A stretch of 64,000 nt of DNA from Methylobacterium sp. 2A (GTDB lineage Bacteria > Pseudomonadota > Alphaproteobacteria > Rhizobiales > Beijerinckiaceae): assembly GCF_009806555.1 (NCBI RefSeq), contig NZ_VUOK01000058.1, positions 238,032-302,031 of the forward strand, given 5' to 3'. The notes below the pieces were generated by a model. It was not told the origin of the DNA, searched no databases, and saw only the letters and a list, made by a program, of their open reading frames with translations. Made by a program: the position numbers and the translations under genes. The number at the start of each line of letters is the position of its first letter. Within the stretch, counting starts at the first letter, position 1. Positions 1-8,139 of the stretch are shown one piece after another.

Positions 1-86
1 CCGAGCGCCCGGTCCTCAGGCGTGTTGCAGGCGCCGAGCGACAGGGCGGCGATGGTGGCGAGGGCGGCGGCAGTGAGCTTCTTCAT
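1..86 (-). CDS. Lipoprotein, N-terminal fragment (runs off left edge)
   Basis: The minus strand starts at an ATG at 84-86 and reads MKKLTAAALATIAALSLGAC followed by NTPEDRALG up to the window edge. This is a signal peptide ending in a lipobox (LGAC), so the mature protein is expected to be acylated on that cysteine and membrane-anchored. Only 28 codons are visible, so the family cannot be fixed. Short lipoproteins with a glycine-zipper body often begin this way in this group, but that is inference. It is divergent from ureE. Confidence 0.7.
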   Translation of the reverse strand, partial: MKKLTAAALATIAALSLGACNTPEDRAL

Positions 87-301
87 GGTCCCCAGAACTC
101 CCTTGTGCATCCGGTCCGGCCGATGGCCGTGATCGTGGCGGATCGCCCCGAGCTTAGCAGTTATGCAATAGCGACCCTACGGCTAAGGTTCCACCCGCGC
201 GGGACCGGAGTTGCGCCCGGTTCCCCTCTCGCCCTATGCCTCGCCCCTCATGGCGGCGCTCCGGCCGGGGGCCGTGGCAACATGTCCGAGGGTCTGTTCT
301 C

Positions 302-976
302 ATGTCGACGCCCATGCCTACCCCCATGCCTACCCCCATGCCGACTTCCCTGCCGAAAGCCACCACGATCGTCCGCCGGGCCGCGGTGCGGGCCGACCGC
401 GTCGCCGACACGGTGAGCCTCGACCATGAGGGCCGGTCCGCGCTTCCCGAGAGTCTGACCGCCGAGGGTGGCCTCAGCTTCACGGTGGCGCTCACCAAGG
501 CCGCGAGCCTCGACGACGGCGACGCCTTGCGCCTCGACGACGGCCGGCTCGTCGCCGTGCGGGCCGCCCCCCAGGATCTGTACGAAGTGCGGGCCGAGAA
601 TCCGGCCCGTCTGATGCGCCTCGCCTGGCAGCTCGGCAGCAACCACGTGCCCGCCGAGATCGCCGCGGACGCGCTCTACATCCCGGCGACCGCCGCCGCA
701 GCCGAGCTGGTGCGCGGTCAGGGCTGCCTCGCGAGCCCGGTCTCACGATCCTTCCGGCCCGAGCGCGCGGCCCACGATCACAGCACCTGCGGCCATGATC
801 ACGGGCATGCGCACGGACACGATCACCACGGGCATGACCACGAAGCCCATGATCACGGTCATGCCCATGCTCATGGGCACGACCATCAGCACCACGGTCA
901 CACACACGATCACGGCCATGACCACGGCCATGACCACGGTCACGTGCATGGCCCGGGTTGCGGACACGATCATTAG
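302..976 (+). CDS. ureE: Urease accessory protein UreE with long His-rich C-terminal tail
   Basis: UreE is a cytoplasmic nickel metallochaperone that delivers Ni to the UreDFG-apourease complex. The body (about residues 20-150 of 224) has the UreE N-terminal domain followed by the metal-binding domain (for example RLAWQLGSNHVPAEI). The last ~67 residues hold 31 histidines arranged as HD/HG/HA repeats plus two cysteines, the classic Ni-binding tail. The start at 302 is preferred; an in-frame ATG at 236 would add 22 poorly conserved residues. Just after the start there is a short MPTP repeat from a 12-bp tandem DNA repeat. No other urease gene is in the window, so ureE stands alone here. Confidence 0.9.
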   Translation: MSTPMPTPMPTPMPTSLPKATTIVRRAAVRADRVADTVSLDHEGRSALPESLTAEGGLSFTVALTKAASLDDGDALRLDDGRLVAVRAAPQDLYEVRAENPARLMRLAWQLGSNHVPAEIAADALYIPATAAAAELVRGQGCLASPVSRSFRPERAAHDHSTCGHDHGHAHGHDHHGHDHEAHDHGHAHAHGHDHQHHGHTHDHGHDHGHDHGHVHGPGCGHDH

Positions 977-1480
977 AGCCGCGCCCAAGCGCCCCGTGCC
1001 AAGCGCCCCGTGCCAAGCGCAACCTGCAAAGCGCACCGTGATCGGTCGCGGCCCTGAGCCCTTGTCGTGACGCGCCTCCTTGCGCCGCACCGGATCCACC
1101 TTGGCGGAGCGCGTTCCAGAGGCACGCCGCGGCGGGACGATGCGGCGCGCAGCGCCAGCGCGTCGAAACCCAGGGCCGGGAACAAGGCCCGATCGGGCGC
1201 CGCTCGTGCCTCGCGCGGCCCGCAAGGGGCTCGGCGGCGTGCCGGCCTCGGCGCGATCAAGGGGCAGTATTCCGAAATCAGCCTCCGTCATAAACTCCGC
1301 ATAACTCACAGGATCGCGCGCATAAATCGAGCTTCGACCGCAATGTAAGGCTCAGTCCGCCGTATATTTTGCTGATATTTGCTCAATGTGCTCTTGCCTG
1401 AACTGTTGCCGTTCAATCACAGCGTCGATCACGCCCCGTTGTTACATCCGCTCCAGGTTCTTACTCTTGGAACGGCCCAC
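977..1480. other. Gene-free stretch of about 500 bases between ureE and the porin-like gene
   Basis: I see no convincing gene. The open frames across it have atypical composition and no homology I recognise. It contains a 14-bp tandem repeat (AAGCGCCCCGTGCC at 987-1000 and 1001-1014, with a degenerate continuation) directly after ureE. The last ~150 bases are relatively AT-rich and presumably carry the promoter of the outer-membrane protein gene, but I cannot assign -35/-10 boxes. Confidence 0.5.
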
Positions 1481-2284
1481 ATGAACAAGGTTATCGTCTC
1501 CGCAGCGGCCTTCGCGAGCTTGACGGTCGCGGCTTCGGCCGCCGATCTGCCCCGCCGCGCGCTCCCGCCTGCGCCGATCCCCGTGCCGATCTTCACCTGG
1601 ACGGGCGCGTATTTCGGCATCAACGCCGGCTACATCACGACGACCCGCGACACGGTGCAGACGGCGGGCGTCTTCCGGCGCAACGACGGCGTCAGCGTCG
1701 GGAACCGCCCGGCGGCCCTGCCGCTGCCGCAGGACGGCTTCACCGGCGGCGGGCAGCTCGGCTACAATTATCAGTTCACCCCCGGCTCCGGCTTCGTGGT
1801 CGGTGCCGAGGCCGACGCCAATTACACGGACCTGAACCGCACCCGCGGCGGCGTCGGCCAACGCGGCGGCATCAGCACCTATCGGCAGGCGGGCGACTTC
1901 CTGGGCACCGTGCGCGGCCGCGTCGGCTACGCCTTCGATCGCGTCCTGGTCTACGGAACCGGCGGCTTCGCCTACGCCTCCGTCAAGGACCGGGCCACCT
2001 TCCAGGCGCCCCAGGGGGATCCCACCTTCTTCGGAAGCCGTGCGCGCGTCGATACCGGCTACGCGGTTGGCGGCGGCATCGAATACGCCCTGCCGACCGA
2101 CTCGTTCGTGAACGTCTTCCATTCGAACGCGGTCACGGTGAAGGCCGAGGCGCTGTATTACGACCTCGGCCGCAGCACGCTGCTGCTGCCGGCGGTCGGC
2201 CGCGGCCAGGGCGCCTACGTCACGCGCTTCCAGAACGAGGGTGTGCTCGGCCGCGTGGGCCTGAACTACAAGTTCGGCAGCTGA
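1481..2284 (+). CDS. Outer-membrane beta-barrel protein (Omp25/RopB-like)
   Basis: A 267-residue protein with a clear signal peptide (MNKVIVSAAAFASLTVAASA, cleavage before ADLP), a Pro-rich linker, then the FTWTGAYFGINAGY motif that opens small porin-like barrels of Alphaproteobacteria. It ends in the barrel signature RVGLNYKF. Internal segments such as GGGQLGYNYQF, GTVRGRVGYAFD and YGTGGFAYASV are the alternating beta-strands of the family. It is likely an abundant structural outer-membrane protein. An in-frame ATG at 1379 exists, but the signal peptide fixes 1481. An intrinsic terminator follows at 2374. Confidence 0.88.
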   Translation: MNKVIVSAAAFASLTVAASAADLPRRALPPAPIPVPIFTWTGAYFGINAGYITTTRDTVQTAGVFRRNDGVSVGNRPAALPLPQDGFTGGGQLGYNYQFTPGSGFVVGAEADANYTDLNRTRGGVGQRGGISTYRQAGDFLGTVRGRVGYAFDRVLVYGTGGFAYASVKDRATFQAPQGDPTFFGSRARVDTGYAVGGGIEYALPTDSFVNVFHSNAVTVKAEALYYDLGRSTLLLPAVGRGQGAYVTRFQNEGVLGRVGLNYKFGS

Positions 2285-2373
2285 GCCGCAGCGCGCCGGA
2301 GCGGAGACGACCCGGCGCCGTACGGCGATCTTCCAGCAGCCCTCGCCCGGGCTGCCCAGCCCCGATCCGATCG

Positions 2374-2409
2374 AACGTCCCGGGACTCCTCACCCGGGAC
2401 GTTTCGCGT
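2374..2409 (+). terminator. Intrinsic terminator after the Omp25-like gene
   Basis: Arms AACGTCCCGGG (2374-2384) and CCCGGGACGTT (2393-2403) pair perfectly over 11 bp with an 8-nt loop, followed by a short T-containing tail. It lies 90 bases after the stop codon of the outer-membrane protein gene. The T-run is weak, as is common in high-GC genomes. Confidence 0.65.
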
Positions 2410-2436
2410 TCCTGGATCCGGGCTGGCGGCGCCGCT

Positions 2437-2652
2437 TCAGAGGCGCTTCGGCACGGGCCGCCGGCAGTAGGCGCGCGCCTCCTCCGGCGCGAGGCCATCC
2501 TGCGCCGAGACGCACTGGTCGAGCGTCAGCCCGATGCTGGCCGCATAGGTCTCGTTCGGCGACAGCGCGTCGCGGGCGAGATTGGCCAGGTAGATCAGGA
2601 AGGCAGCGACCGCGAGCAGCGCGAGCACGACCAGGGCGCGATTCACCATCAC
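2437..2652 (-). CDS. Small membrane protein of unknown function (71 aa)
   Basis: The protein has one N-terminal hydrophobic helix (about residues 5-25, ALVVLALLAVAAFLIYLANL) and a soluble tail with two cysteines (DQCVSAQDG and AYCRRP) that could form a disulfide if the tail is periplasmic. It may start at 2652 or one codon later (two consecutive Met codons). I do not recognise a family. It is the most distal of three tiny minus-strand membrane-protein genes at 2437-2960. Confidence 0.5.
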   Translation of the reverse strand: MMVNRALVVLALLAVAAFLIYLANLARDALSPNETYAASIGLTLDQCVSAQDGLAPEEARAYCRRPVPKRL

Positions 2653-2692
2653 GGCCGAGCGCCGTCATCGCGCCACGAGCCAAACCGGCCGG

Positions 2693-2806
2693 TCACGGGA
2701 AGCCCGCGAGCAGGAGCGCCAGCACGAGCAGCACGAGCCCCGCACCGATCAGCGCGCCGGCGGTCCCGTCGGAGCCGCGTCGCCCGGAGCGACCGAGGCC
2801 GATCAC
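2693..2806 (-). CDS. Possible 37-residue membrane peptide (GTG start)
   Basis: Read from a GTG at 2804-2806, the peptide has a Gly/Arg/Ser-rich start (IGLGRSGRRGSDG) and a strongly hydrophobic helix (ALIGAGLVLLVLALLLAGF), ending at a TGA. The helix reads cleanly and sits between two other small membrane-protein genes. However, no good ribosome binding site is visible and 37 codons is short for chance exclusion in GC-rich DNA. Confidence 0.3.
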   Translation of the reverse strand: MIGLGRSGRRGSDGTAGALIGAGLVLLVLALLLAGFP

Positions 2807-2840
2807 CGGTCATGGTCCGCAAGCGCACGCCGCAGCGGGC

Positions 2841-2960
2841 TCATTGCAGCAGACCCCAGAGGCCGGTGGCCACGCCGAAGGTGAGCGAGAGCATCGCGGC
2901 GCAGAGCAGGACTCGGTCGATCACGCGAGCCGCCGGATCGTCAGGCTGCAATTCAATCAT
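2841..2960 (-). CDS. Small membrane protein, 39 aa
   Basis: The peptide begins MIELQPDDPAARVIDRVLL and continues into one transmembrane helix (about residues 17-38) ending WGLLQ. An unusually strong Shine-Dalgarno AAGGAGG lies 7 bases before the ATG, which supports translation despite the small size. No family recognised. It is divergent from the SDR gene. Confidence 0.55.
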   Translation of the reverse strand: MIELQPDDPAARVIDRVLLCAAMLSLTFGVATGLWGLLQ

Positions 2961-3148
2961 CGTGGTGCCTCCTTGGCTCCAAGACTGATCCGCCCCTGTT
3001 GCTGACCTGTGTCGGCAGCGAGCGCGGCCCACATTCCGCGCTCCGGTCCGGCACCGGATCCGCGCCCCGCCGGACCGGCCGCGGCGACGCGGCCCGGAAC
3101 ACCCCGGAGTTCCCACCGTTGGACCGGCATTCCAACCGGAGACCACGC

Positions 3149-4024
3149 GTGACCACGGATCCGCTGCAAAAATATCCCCGCCCGCCCTTCCCGGCACAGC
3201 CGCAGAGCTTCCCCGGCAAGACCGGCCGGATGGAGCCGGAGCCCGATCACGGCGAGGCGAGCTACACCGGGTCCGGCAAGCTCGCCGGGCGGGCGGCGCT
3301 GATCACCGGCGGCGACAGCGGGATCGGCCGCGCCGTCGCGATCGCGTTCGCCCGGGAGGGGGCGGATGTCGCGATCTCCTACCTGCCGGAGGAGCAGGCG
3401 GATGCCGAGGCGGTCGGCCAATGGATCGAGAAGGCGGGACGGCGCGCCCTGCTCCTGCCCGGCGACCTCAAGGACGCCGCCTACGGGCGCCAGATCGTCG
3501 CCCGGACCGTGGAGACGTTCGGGCGCCTCGACGTGCTGGTCAACAACGGCGCGTTCCAGCAGCCCAACCAGGGCCTCGACGCCATCGAGGACACCATCTT
3601 CGAGGATCACTTCCGCACGAACGTGTTCGGGCCGTTCTACGTGACCAAGGCGGCGCTCCCGCACCTGAAGCCGGGTGCCTCGGTGATCTTCACCTCGTCG
3701 GTCAACTCGAAGCACCCGATGCCGACGCTCATGGCCTACAGCGCCACCAAGGGCGCCCTCAGCAACATGGTGCTGAGCCTCGCGCAGCTGCTGGCCGAGA
3801 AGGGGGTGCGCGTGAACGGCGTGCTGCCCGGGCCGATCTGGACCCCGTTCATCCCCTCCGGGATGAGCCAGGACGCGGTGACGTCGTTCGGCAGCCAAGT
3901 GCCGTTCGGGCGCCCCGGCCAACCGGCCGAGCTCGCCTCGGCCTACGTGATGCTGGCCTCGGACGAGAGCAGCTACACCTCGGGGGCGCTCGTCACGGTG
4001 GCGGGGGCGATGCCGGTGCTCTGA
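3149..4024 (+). CDS. SDR family oxidoreductase (YghA / general stress protein 39 type)
   Basis: A 291-residue NAD(P)-dependent short-chain dehydrogenase. It carries the N-terminal extension typical of the YghA/GSP39 subgroup (DPLQKYPRPPFPAQPQ), the Rossmann glycine motif TGGDSGIGRA, the NNG motif (VLVNNGAFQ), the catalytic Ser in IFTSSVNS and the YxxxK catalytic pair in YSATKGA. Members are often stress-induced; the substrate cannot be read from the sequence. The GTG start at 3149 is chosen because it precedes the conserved N-terminal motif and has GGAG upstream. Confidence 0.88.
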   Translation: MTTDPLQKYPRPPFPAQPQSFPGKTGRMEPEPDHGEASYTGSGKLAGRAALITGGDSGIGRAVAIAFAREGADVAISYLPEEQADAEAVGQWIEKAGRRALLLPGDLKDAAYGRQIVARTVETFGRLDVLVNNGAFQQPNQGLDAIEDTIFEDHFRTNVFGPFYVTKAALPHLKPGASVIFTSSVNSKHPMPTLMAYSATKGALSNMVLSLAQLLAEKGVRVNGVLPGPIWTPFIPSGMSQDAVTSFGSQVPFGRPGQPAELASAYVMLASDESSYTSGALVTVAGAMPVL

Positions 4025-4107
4025 GACGGACGGGGCCGGGCACGGCGCGTCCGCCCGGCCTGAGGGGGCGAGCAGGCGGCGGGCCACCGGCGCCCCCCTC
4101 TCCCGGT

Positions 4108-5781
4108 TCAGGCGGCACGCACCGCGGTGAGGAAGCGCAGAACCTCGGCGCGCAACGCCTCGGCGCTGCGGCAGACGTCGGCGGCGGCCGATCCGACATC
4201 GCCGGCCACGCGGCGCGTCGCCTCGGCCGCCGCCGAGGCCGAGACCACGTTCTGGCTCACGGCCCCGGTCCCCTGCGAGGCCGCATCGACGTTCTGGGAG
4301 ATGTGCCCGGTGGCGAAGCGCTGCTGCTCGACGGCCGCCGCAATCGCACTTGAAATGGTGTTCATCAGATCGACCGTCTCGCCGATCGATCGAACCGCCG
4401 CGACCGCCTCCGTCGTTTCTCCCTGGATCGCGTCGATCTGCGCGGTGATCTCTTCGGTAGCCCTGGCGGTCTGGCCGGCCAGTCCCTTCACCTCGGCCGC
4501 CACCACGGCGAAGCCGCGGCCCGCCTCGCCCGCCCGGGCCGCCTCGATCGTGGCGTTGAGCGCCAGCAGGTTCGTCTGCTCGGCGATGGCCGAGATGATC
4601 CGCACGACCTCGCCGATCCTCTCCGCCGCCCCGGCCAGACCGCGGATCTGCCGGTCGGTTCGCTCCGCCTCGCTGACGGCCTGTTCGGCAATCTCGGCCG
4701 ACTTGGTGACCTGCCCGCCGATCTCCCCGATCGAGGCCGACAGCTCTTCGGTCGCCGCGGCCACGGTCTGCACGTTGGCGGCCGCCTCCTGGGCGGCGTC
4801 GGCCGCCGATCCGGCCCGCTGCGCCGCCTCCACGGCGGTCTCCGACATCGCCCGGCAGGCTTCGCGCATCCCGGCCGCGGCGCCGTCCACCTGCTGCAGG
4901 AGCGCACTCGCGGTGTGGTCGAAGCTTCGCGTCAGGTCCTCCATCCGGTGCGCGCGTGCCTCGCGCTCGGCCCGCTCGGCCAGCTGGCCGGCGGCGAGGG
5001 TTCGCTCCTTCGCCATGCTGTCGCGGAACACCCCCGCCGCCGCGGCCAACTGACCGATCTCGTCGCGTCGGCCCAATCCCGGGATTGCGGTCGCGATCTC
5101 ACCCTCGGCGAGCCTGCGCATGGCCTTGGTGAGGGCGCTCAGCGGCGTGGTGATGCTGCGGACGACCAGGATCCCGGCCGCCGCGATCCCGAGGAACAGC
5201 GGCACCAGCCAGTACAGGGACTGGATCATCCGCCGGCGGCTCGCCGCGTAGACGTCATCGACGTAGAGCGCCGCGTTGATGGACCATTGCCACGGCGCGA
5301 AGGCCAGGGAATAGCCCACCTTGGGTGCGGGCTCCCCCTCGCCGAGCCGCGGCCAGCGATACTCGGTGAAGCCGCCCCCAGCCATGCCGTGCTCGATCAT
5401 CTGGCCGACGAACGTCGCCCTCATCTGCTCATCGCTGCGGCTCTTCGTGCCCTCGATCTTGGGATCGGGATGGACGAAGTTGCGCCCGACATGGCCCGGG
5501 GCGGTGCCGTAGACGAAGACGTAGTCGTTGCCGTTGAACCGGATCGCCCGCAGGACATCGCCGGCCCGCTTTTTCGCCTCGTCCTGGGTCAGGGTCCCGG
5601 CCTCGGCCTGCTTGGCCAGGGCGACCACGATGCTGTGCGCCGCCTCGACCTGATTGCGGATGGCGGCCCGGCGGTCCTCCATCAGGAGACCTTCGACGGA
5701 TCGGAACTCGACAGCCAAGATCGCCGCGAATGCCAGCAAGATCCCGCCCAGGATAAAGAATATTTTTTTACCGATCGTCAT
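4108..5781 (-). CDS. Methyl-accepting chemotaxis protein with single-Cache sensor
   Basis: A 557-residue inner-membrane chemoreceptor. A transmembrane helix near residues 6-26 is followed by a periplasmic sCache-like sensor (RFNGNDYVFVYG, NFVHPDPKIEGTKS, Y-rich GGFTEYRWPR). A second helix (LYWLVPLFLGIAAAGILVV), a HAMP domain (TTPLSALTKAMRRLAEGEI) and the cytoplasmic signalling hairpin with tip EQTNLLALNATIEAARAGE follow. The ligand is unknown; this Cache class often binds small organic acids. The start at 5781 is preferred (AAGGA 8 bases upstream); an ATG at 5844 is in frame. Monocistronic. Confidence 0.92.
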   Translation of the reverse strand: MTIGKKIFFILGGILLAFAAILAVEFRSVEGLLMEDRRAAIRNQVEAAHSIVVALAKQAEAGTLTQDEAKKRAGDVLRAIRFNGNDYVFVYGTAPGHVGRNFVHPDPKIEGTKSRSDEQMRATFVGQMIEHGMAGGGFTEYRWPRLGEGEPAPKVGYSLAFAPWQWSINAALYVDDVYAASRRRMIQSLYWLVPLFLGIAAAGILVVRSITTPLSALTKAMRRLAEGEIATAIPGLGRRDEIGQLAAAAGVFRDSMAKERTLAAGQLAERAEREARAHRMEDLTRSFDHTASALLQQVDGAAAGMREACRAMSETAVEAAQRAGSAADAAQEAAANVQTVAAATEELSASIGEIGGQVTKSAEIAEQAVSEAERTDRQIRGLAGAAERIGEVVRIISAIAEQTNLLALNATIEAARAGEAGRGFAVVAAEVKGLAGQTARATEEITAQIDAIQGETTEAVAAVRSIGETVDLMNTISSAIAAAVEQQRFATGHISQNVDAASQGTGAVSQNVVSASAAAEATRRVAGDVGSAAADVCRSAEALRAEVLRFLTAVRAA

Positions 5782-6078
5782 TCTTGGATATCCTTGAAAC
5801 AAGGTTCCGATTTGTCTGAGATTTTCTCTTCTGTGATTCCACATATGCAGATTTCATATCTTGGCTTCAAGTCAATTTTCAAAATCCGAGAGAACGACCA
5901 TCGATAGTCGAGCCAATTTACAAGCTTTCAACTTTCGCGCGCGCCGCCAAAAGGACTGGACGAGTCTACTGGAATTGCCATTCCAACTTCGAGTCTCGAC
6001 TCGATCAGCGCGTCGCATCCCGGTCCGCCCCGGGGGAGCCGGGGCCGGTGAGGGGCGCTGTTCGCCCGGCCCCCTGCC

Positions 6079-7176
6079 GTGATATCGGTGCCACCAATCC
6101 CAACCCGCAGGACCACACCCGACGCAGGCGGCGCGCGGGACAACACGGATCTGGCACACGTGACCGCGACCGGCCTCTGCAGCGCACTTCCGGGCTGGCG
6201 CTTTAGCGTCGCCCCGATGATGGATTGGACGGATCGCCATTGCCGGGCGTTTCATCGGACGCTGTCCGCCCGCGCGCGGCTCTACACCGAGATGGTGACG
6301 ACCGGCGCCGTGCTGCACGGGCCGCGCGAGCGGCTGCTCGGCTTCTCGGCGGTGGAGCACCCGGTCGCGGTCCAGCTCGGCGGGTCGGACCCGGCGGAAC
6401 TGGCGCAGGCGGCGCGGATCGCCGCGGATTTCGGCTACGACGAGATCAACCTCAACGTCGGATGCCCGTCCGACCGGGTGCAGGAGGGCCGCTTCGGCGC
6501 CTGCCTCATGCGCGAGCCGGCCCTGGTGGCCGAATGCGTCGCCGCCATGAAGGCGGCGGTCGCCGTGCCGGTGACGGTGAAGTGCCGCATCGGGGTCGAC
6601 GATCAGGACCCCGAGGCGGCCCTCGATGCCCTGACCGACGCCGTGGTTGCGGCCGGCGTCGATGGGCTGATCGTCCATGCCCGCAAGGCCTGGCTCCAGG
6701 GCCTCTCGCCCAAGGAGAACCGCGACGTGCCGCCGCTCGATTACGGCCGGGCCGCGCGGTTGAAGCGGCGGCTGACCGGCCTGCCGATCGCGGTCAACGG
6801 TGGCCTGCGCGATCTCGACGCCGTGCAGGCGCGCCTCGCCGAGGTCGACGGCGTCATGGTCGGGCGCGCCGCCTATACCGAGCCGGCGCTGCTGCTTAAC
6901 GTCGATCCCGACCTGTTCGGCGTGCCCGCGCCGGCCTGCGACGCCTTCGCGGCGGTTGAGGCGTTCGAGCCCTACATCGCGTCTGTCCTGGCCGGCGGCG
7001 AGCGCCTGCACGCGGTCACCCGGCACATGCTGGGGCTGTTCAACGGCCGGCCCGGCGCCCGGGCCTACCGCCGCCACCTCTCGACGCACGGCATGCGGCC
7101 CGAAGCCGGGCTCGGCACACTGCGGGAGGCTGTCGCGCTCGTCTCCCGGGTGGCGCCCGAGGCGCGGGCCGCCTGA
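6079..7176 (+). CDS. dusA: tRNA-dihydrouridine(20/20a) synthase DusA
   Basis: A flavin-dependent enzyme that reduces uridine to dihydrouridine in the tRNA D-loop. The FMN-binding barrel opens with FSVAPMMDWTDRHCR, and the active-site Cys lies in NLNVGCPSDRVQEGRFGACLM. VKCRIGVDDQD, HARKAWLQGLSPKENR and the GGL and GRAAY loops are diagnostic of DusA rather than DusB/C. Length (365 aa) is normal with an N-terminal extension. A GTG at 6160, nearer the conserved core, is an alternative start. It is convergent with the retropepsin-like gene. Confidence 0.93.
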   Translation: MISVPPIPTRRTTPDAGGARDNTDLAHVTATGLCSALPGWRFSVAPMMDWTDRHCRAFHRTLSARARLYTEMVTTGAVLHGPRERLLGFSAVEHPVAVQLGGSDPAELAQAARIAADFGYDEINLNVGCPSDRVQEGRFGACLMREPALVAECVAAMKAAVAVPVTVKCRIGVDDQDPEAALDALTDAVVAAGVDGLIVHARKAWLQGLSPKENRDVPPLDYGRAARLKRRLTGLPIAVNGGLRDLDAVQARLAEVDGVMVGRAAYTEPALLLNVDPDLFGVPAPACDAFAAVEAFEPYIASVLAGGERLHAVTRHMLGLFNGRPGARAYRRHLSTHGMRPEAGLGTLREAVALVSRVAPEARAA

Positions 7177-7185
7177 GCGGTCGCC

Positions 7186-7878
7186 TTACGGCGGGCTCAG
7201 GATCAGGCGGTCGCCGCGGACCTCGTAGCCCGAGAGCCGCGTCAGGAAGGTCTGGCCGAGGAGATTGGCGGAGAGCGCCCCGGGCTTGGCCACCATGGCG
7301 TTCACCCGCCGCTCGGTGATCGTGCCGACGCTGAGCGAATCCAGCTGGACCGGCGCCGCGTAGGTGATGCCGTTGGCGGTGGAGACCCGGGCCGTGAACT
7401 CGGACGTCGGGGGCGTGAGCCCAAGCGCTGCGGCGTTCTCGGCGGTCAGGACGACGCTGCTCGCGCCCGTGTCGAACAGGAATGGCTGCGGGCGGCCGTT
7501 GACCTCGGCCTCGACCCGGAAGTCGCCGTCGGCGCGCCGGACGATCGTGACGAGGCCGCCGGAGCCCGGGATCGCGGTTCCGGGCCGCACCGCGCCGAGC
7601 ACCTGGGACGTCACGCCCTGGATCCGGTCGCGCTCGCTGTAGCCGATCACGAGGGCGAGGCCGATGAGCGCCCAGGCGAGCAGCGCCCGCAGATTCGCGC
7701 CGAGCCGTGCCGTGAACTGCCGCCAGAACCCGGCCACCACCAGGATCAGGATCATCCCCGTCCAGGCGAGGCTCACCAACTGATCGGGCCCGATCACCCC
7801 GCCGACGCTGTCGCTGCCGTCGCTGAGCACGAGGGCGACGAGGATCAGCGCGATCGCGCCGAGCCCGACATAGATCAT
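7186..7878 (-). CDS. Membrane-anchored retropepsin-like aspartic protease (TIGR02281 type)
   Basis: A 230-residue protein with three N-terminal hydrophobic helices (residues 1-18, 33-50 and 62-80) and a C-terminal clan AA aspartic protease domain with the active-site motif FLFDTGASSVVLT. NLLGQTFLTRL near the end matches the conserved GxxFL of the family. Such proteins act as homodimers; physiological substrates are unknown. Its start overlaps the stop of the DUF1289 gene by an ATGA, so the two are translationally coupled. Confidence 0.85.
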   Translation of the reverse strand: MIYVGLGAIALILVALVLSDGSDSVGGVIGPDQLVSLAWTGMILILVVAGFWRQFTARLGANLRALLAWALIGLALVIGYSERDRIQGVTSQVLGAVRPGTAIPGSGGLVTIVRRADGDFRVEAEVNGRPQPFLFDTGASSVVLTAENAAALGLTPPTSEFTARVSTANGITYAAPVQLDSLSVGTITERRVNAMVAKPGALSANLLGQTFLTRLSGYEVRGDRLILSPP

Positions 7879-8132
7879 GACGGCAGCGCCCCCTCCGGCG
7901 GGATCAGGCGGGCCGCGCGCATCCGGGCCTCCAGCCCCGCCATGACCGTGCGACGCTCGCCCTCCGACATCCCGCCCCAGGCGGCGATCTCGTCGCGGGT
8001 GCGGCCGCAGCCGCAGCAGAGCCCGGTGGCAGCATCGAGCACGCAGACCTTGGTGCAGGGCGAGGAGGGTTTTGGCGCGGGCGGCATCGCAAAATCTTGG
8101 CGGACGGATCGTGGCCGCGTGATGACCTTCAC
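7875..8132 (-). CDS. DUF1289 domain protein (Cys-rich, Fe-S-like)
   Basis: A small protein with the DUF1289 signature SPCTKVCVLDAATGLCCGCG, five cysteines suggesting metal or cluster binding, then RTRDEIAAWGGMSEGER. The function is not established. A second Met at 8087 (MPPAPKPSS) may be the true start, giving about 70 residues. First gene of a two-gene operon with the aspartic protease. Confidence 0.82.
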   Translation of the reverse strand: MKVITRPRSVRQDFAMPPAPKPSSPCTKVCVLDAATGLCCGCGRTRDEIAAWGGMSEGERRTVMAGLEARMRAARLIPPEGALPS

Positions 8133-8139
8133 CGGTGCG

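Noticed and set aside
780..976. CRISPR-like or satellite repeat in the ureE 3' end
   Set aside because: The repetition is CAC/CAT codons of the His-rich tail in frame, not a spacer-repeat array.
1067..1348. Open frames between ureE and the porin-like gene
   Set aside because: Composition is Arg/Ala-rich and atypical, with no ribosome site and no recognised domain.
4034..4060. Terminator after the SDR gene
   Set aside because: GGCCGGG/CCCGGCC could pair but the loop is 13 bases and there is no T-run.
5970..5985. TGGAAT-TGCC-ATTCCA inverted repeat between the chemoreceptor and dusA
   Set aside because: The arms are only 6 bp, with no link to a promoter or regulator, so chance is a sufficient explanation.
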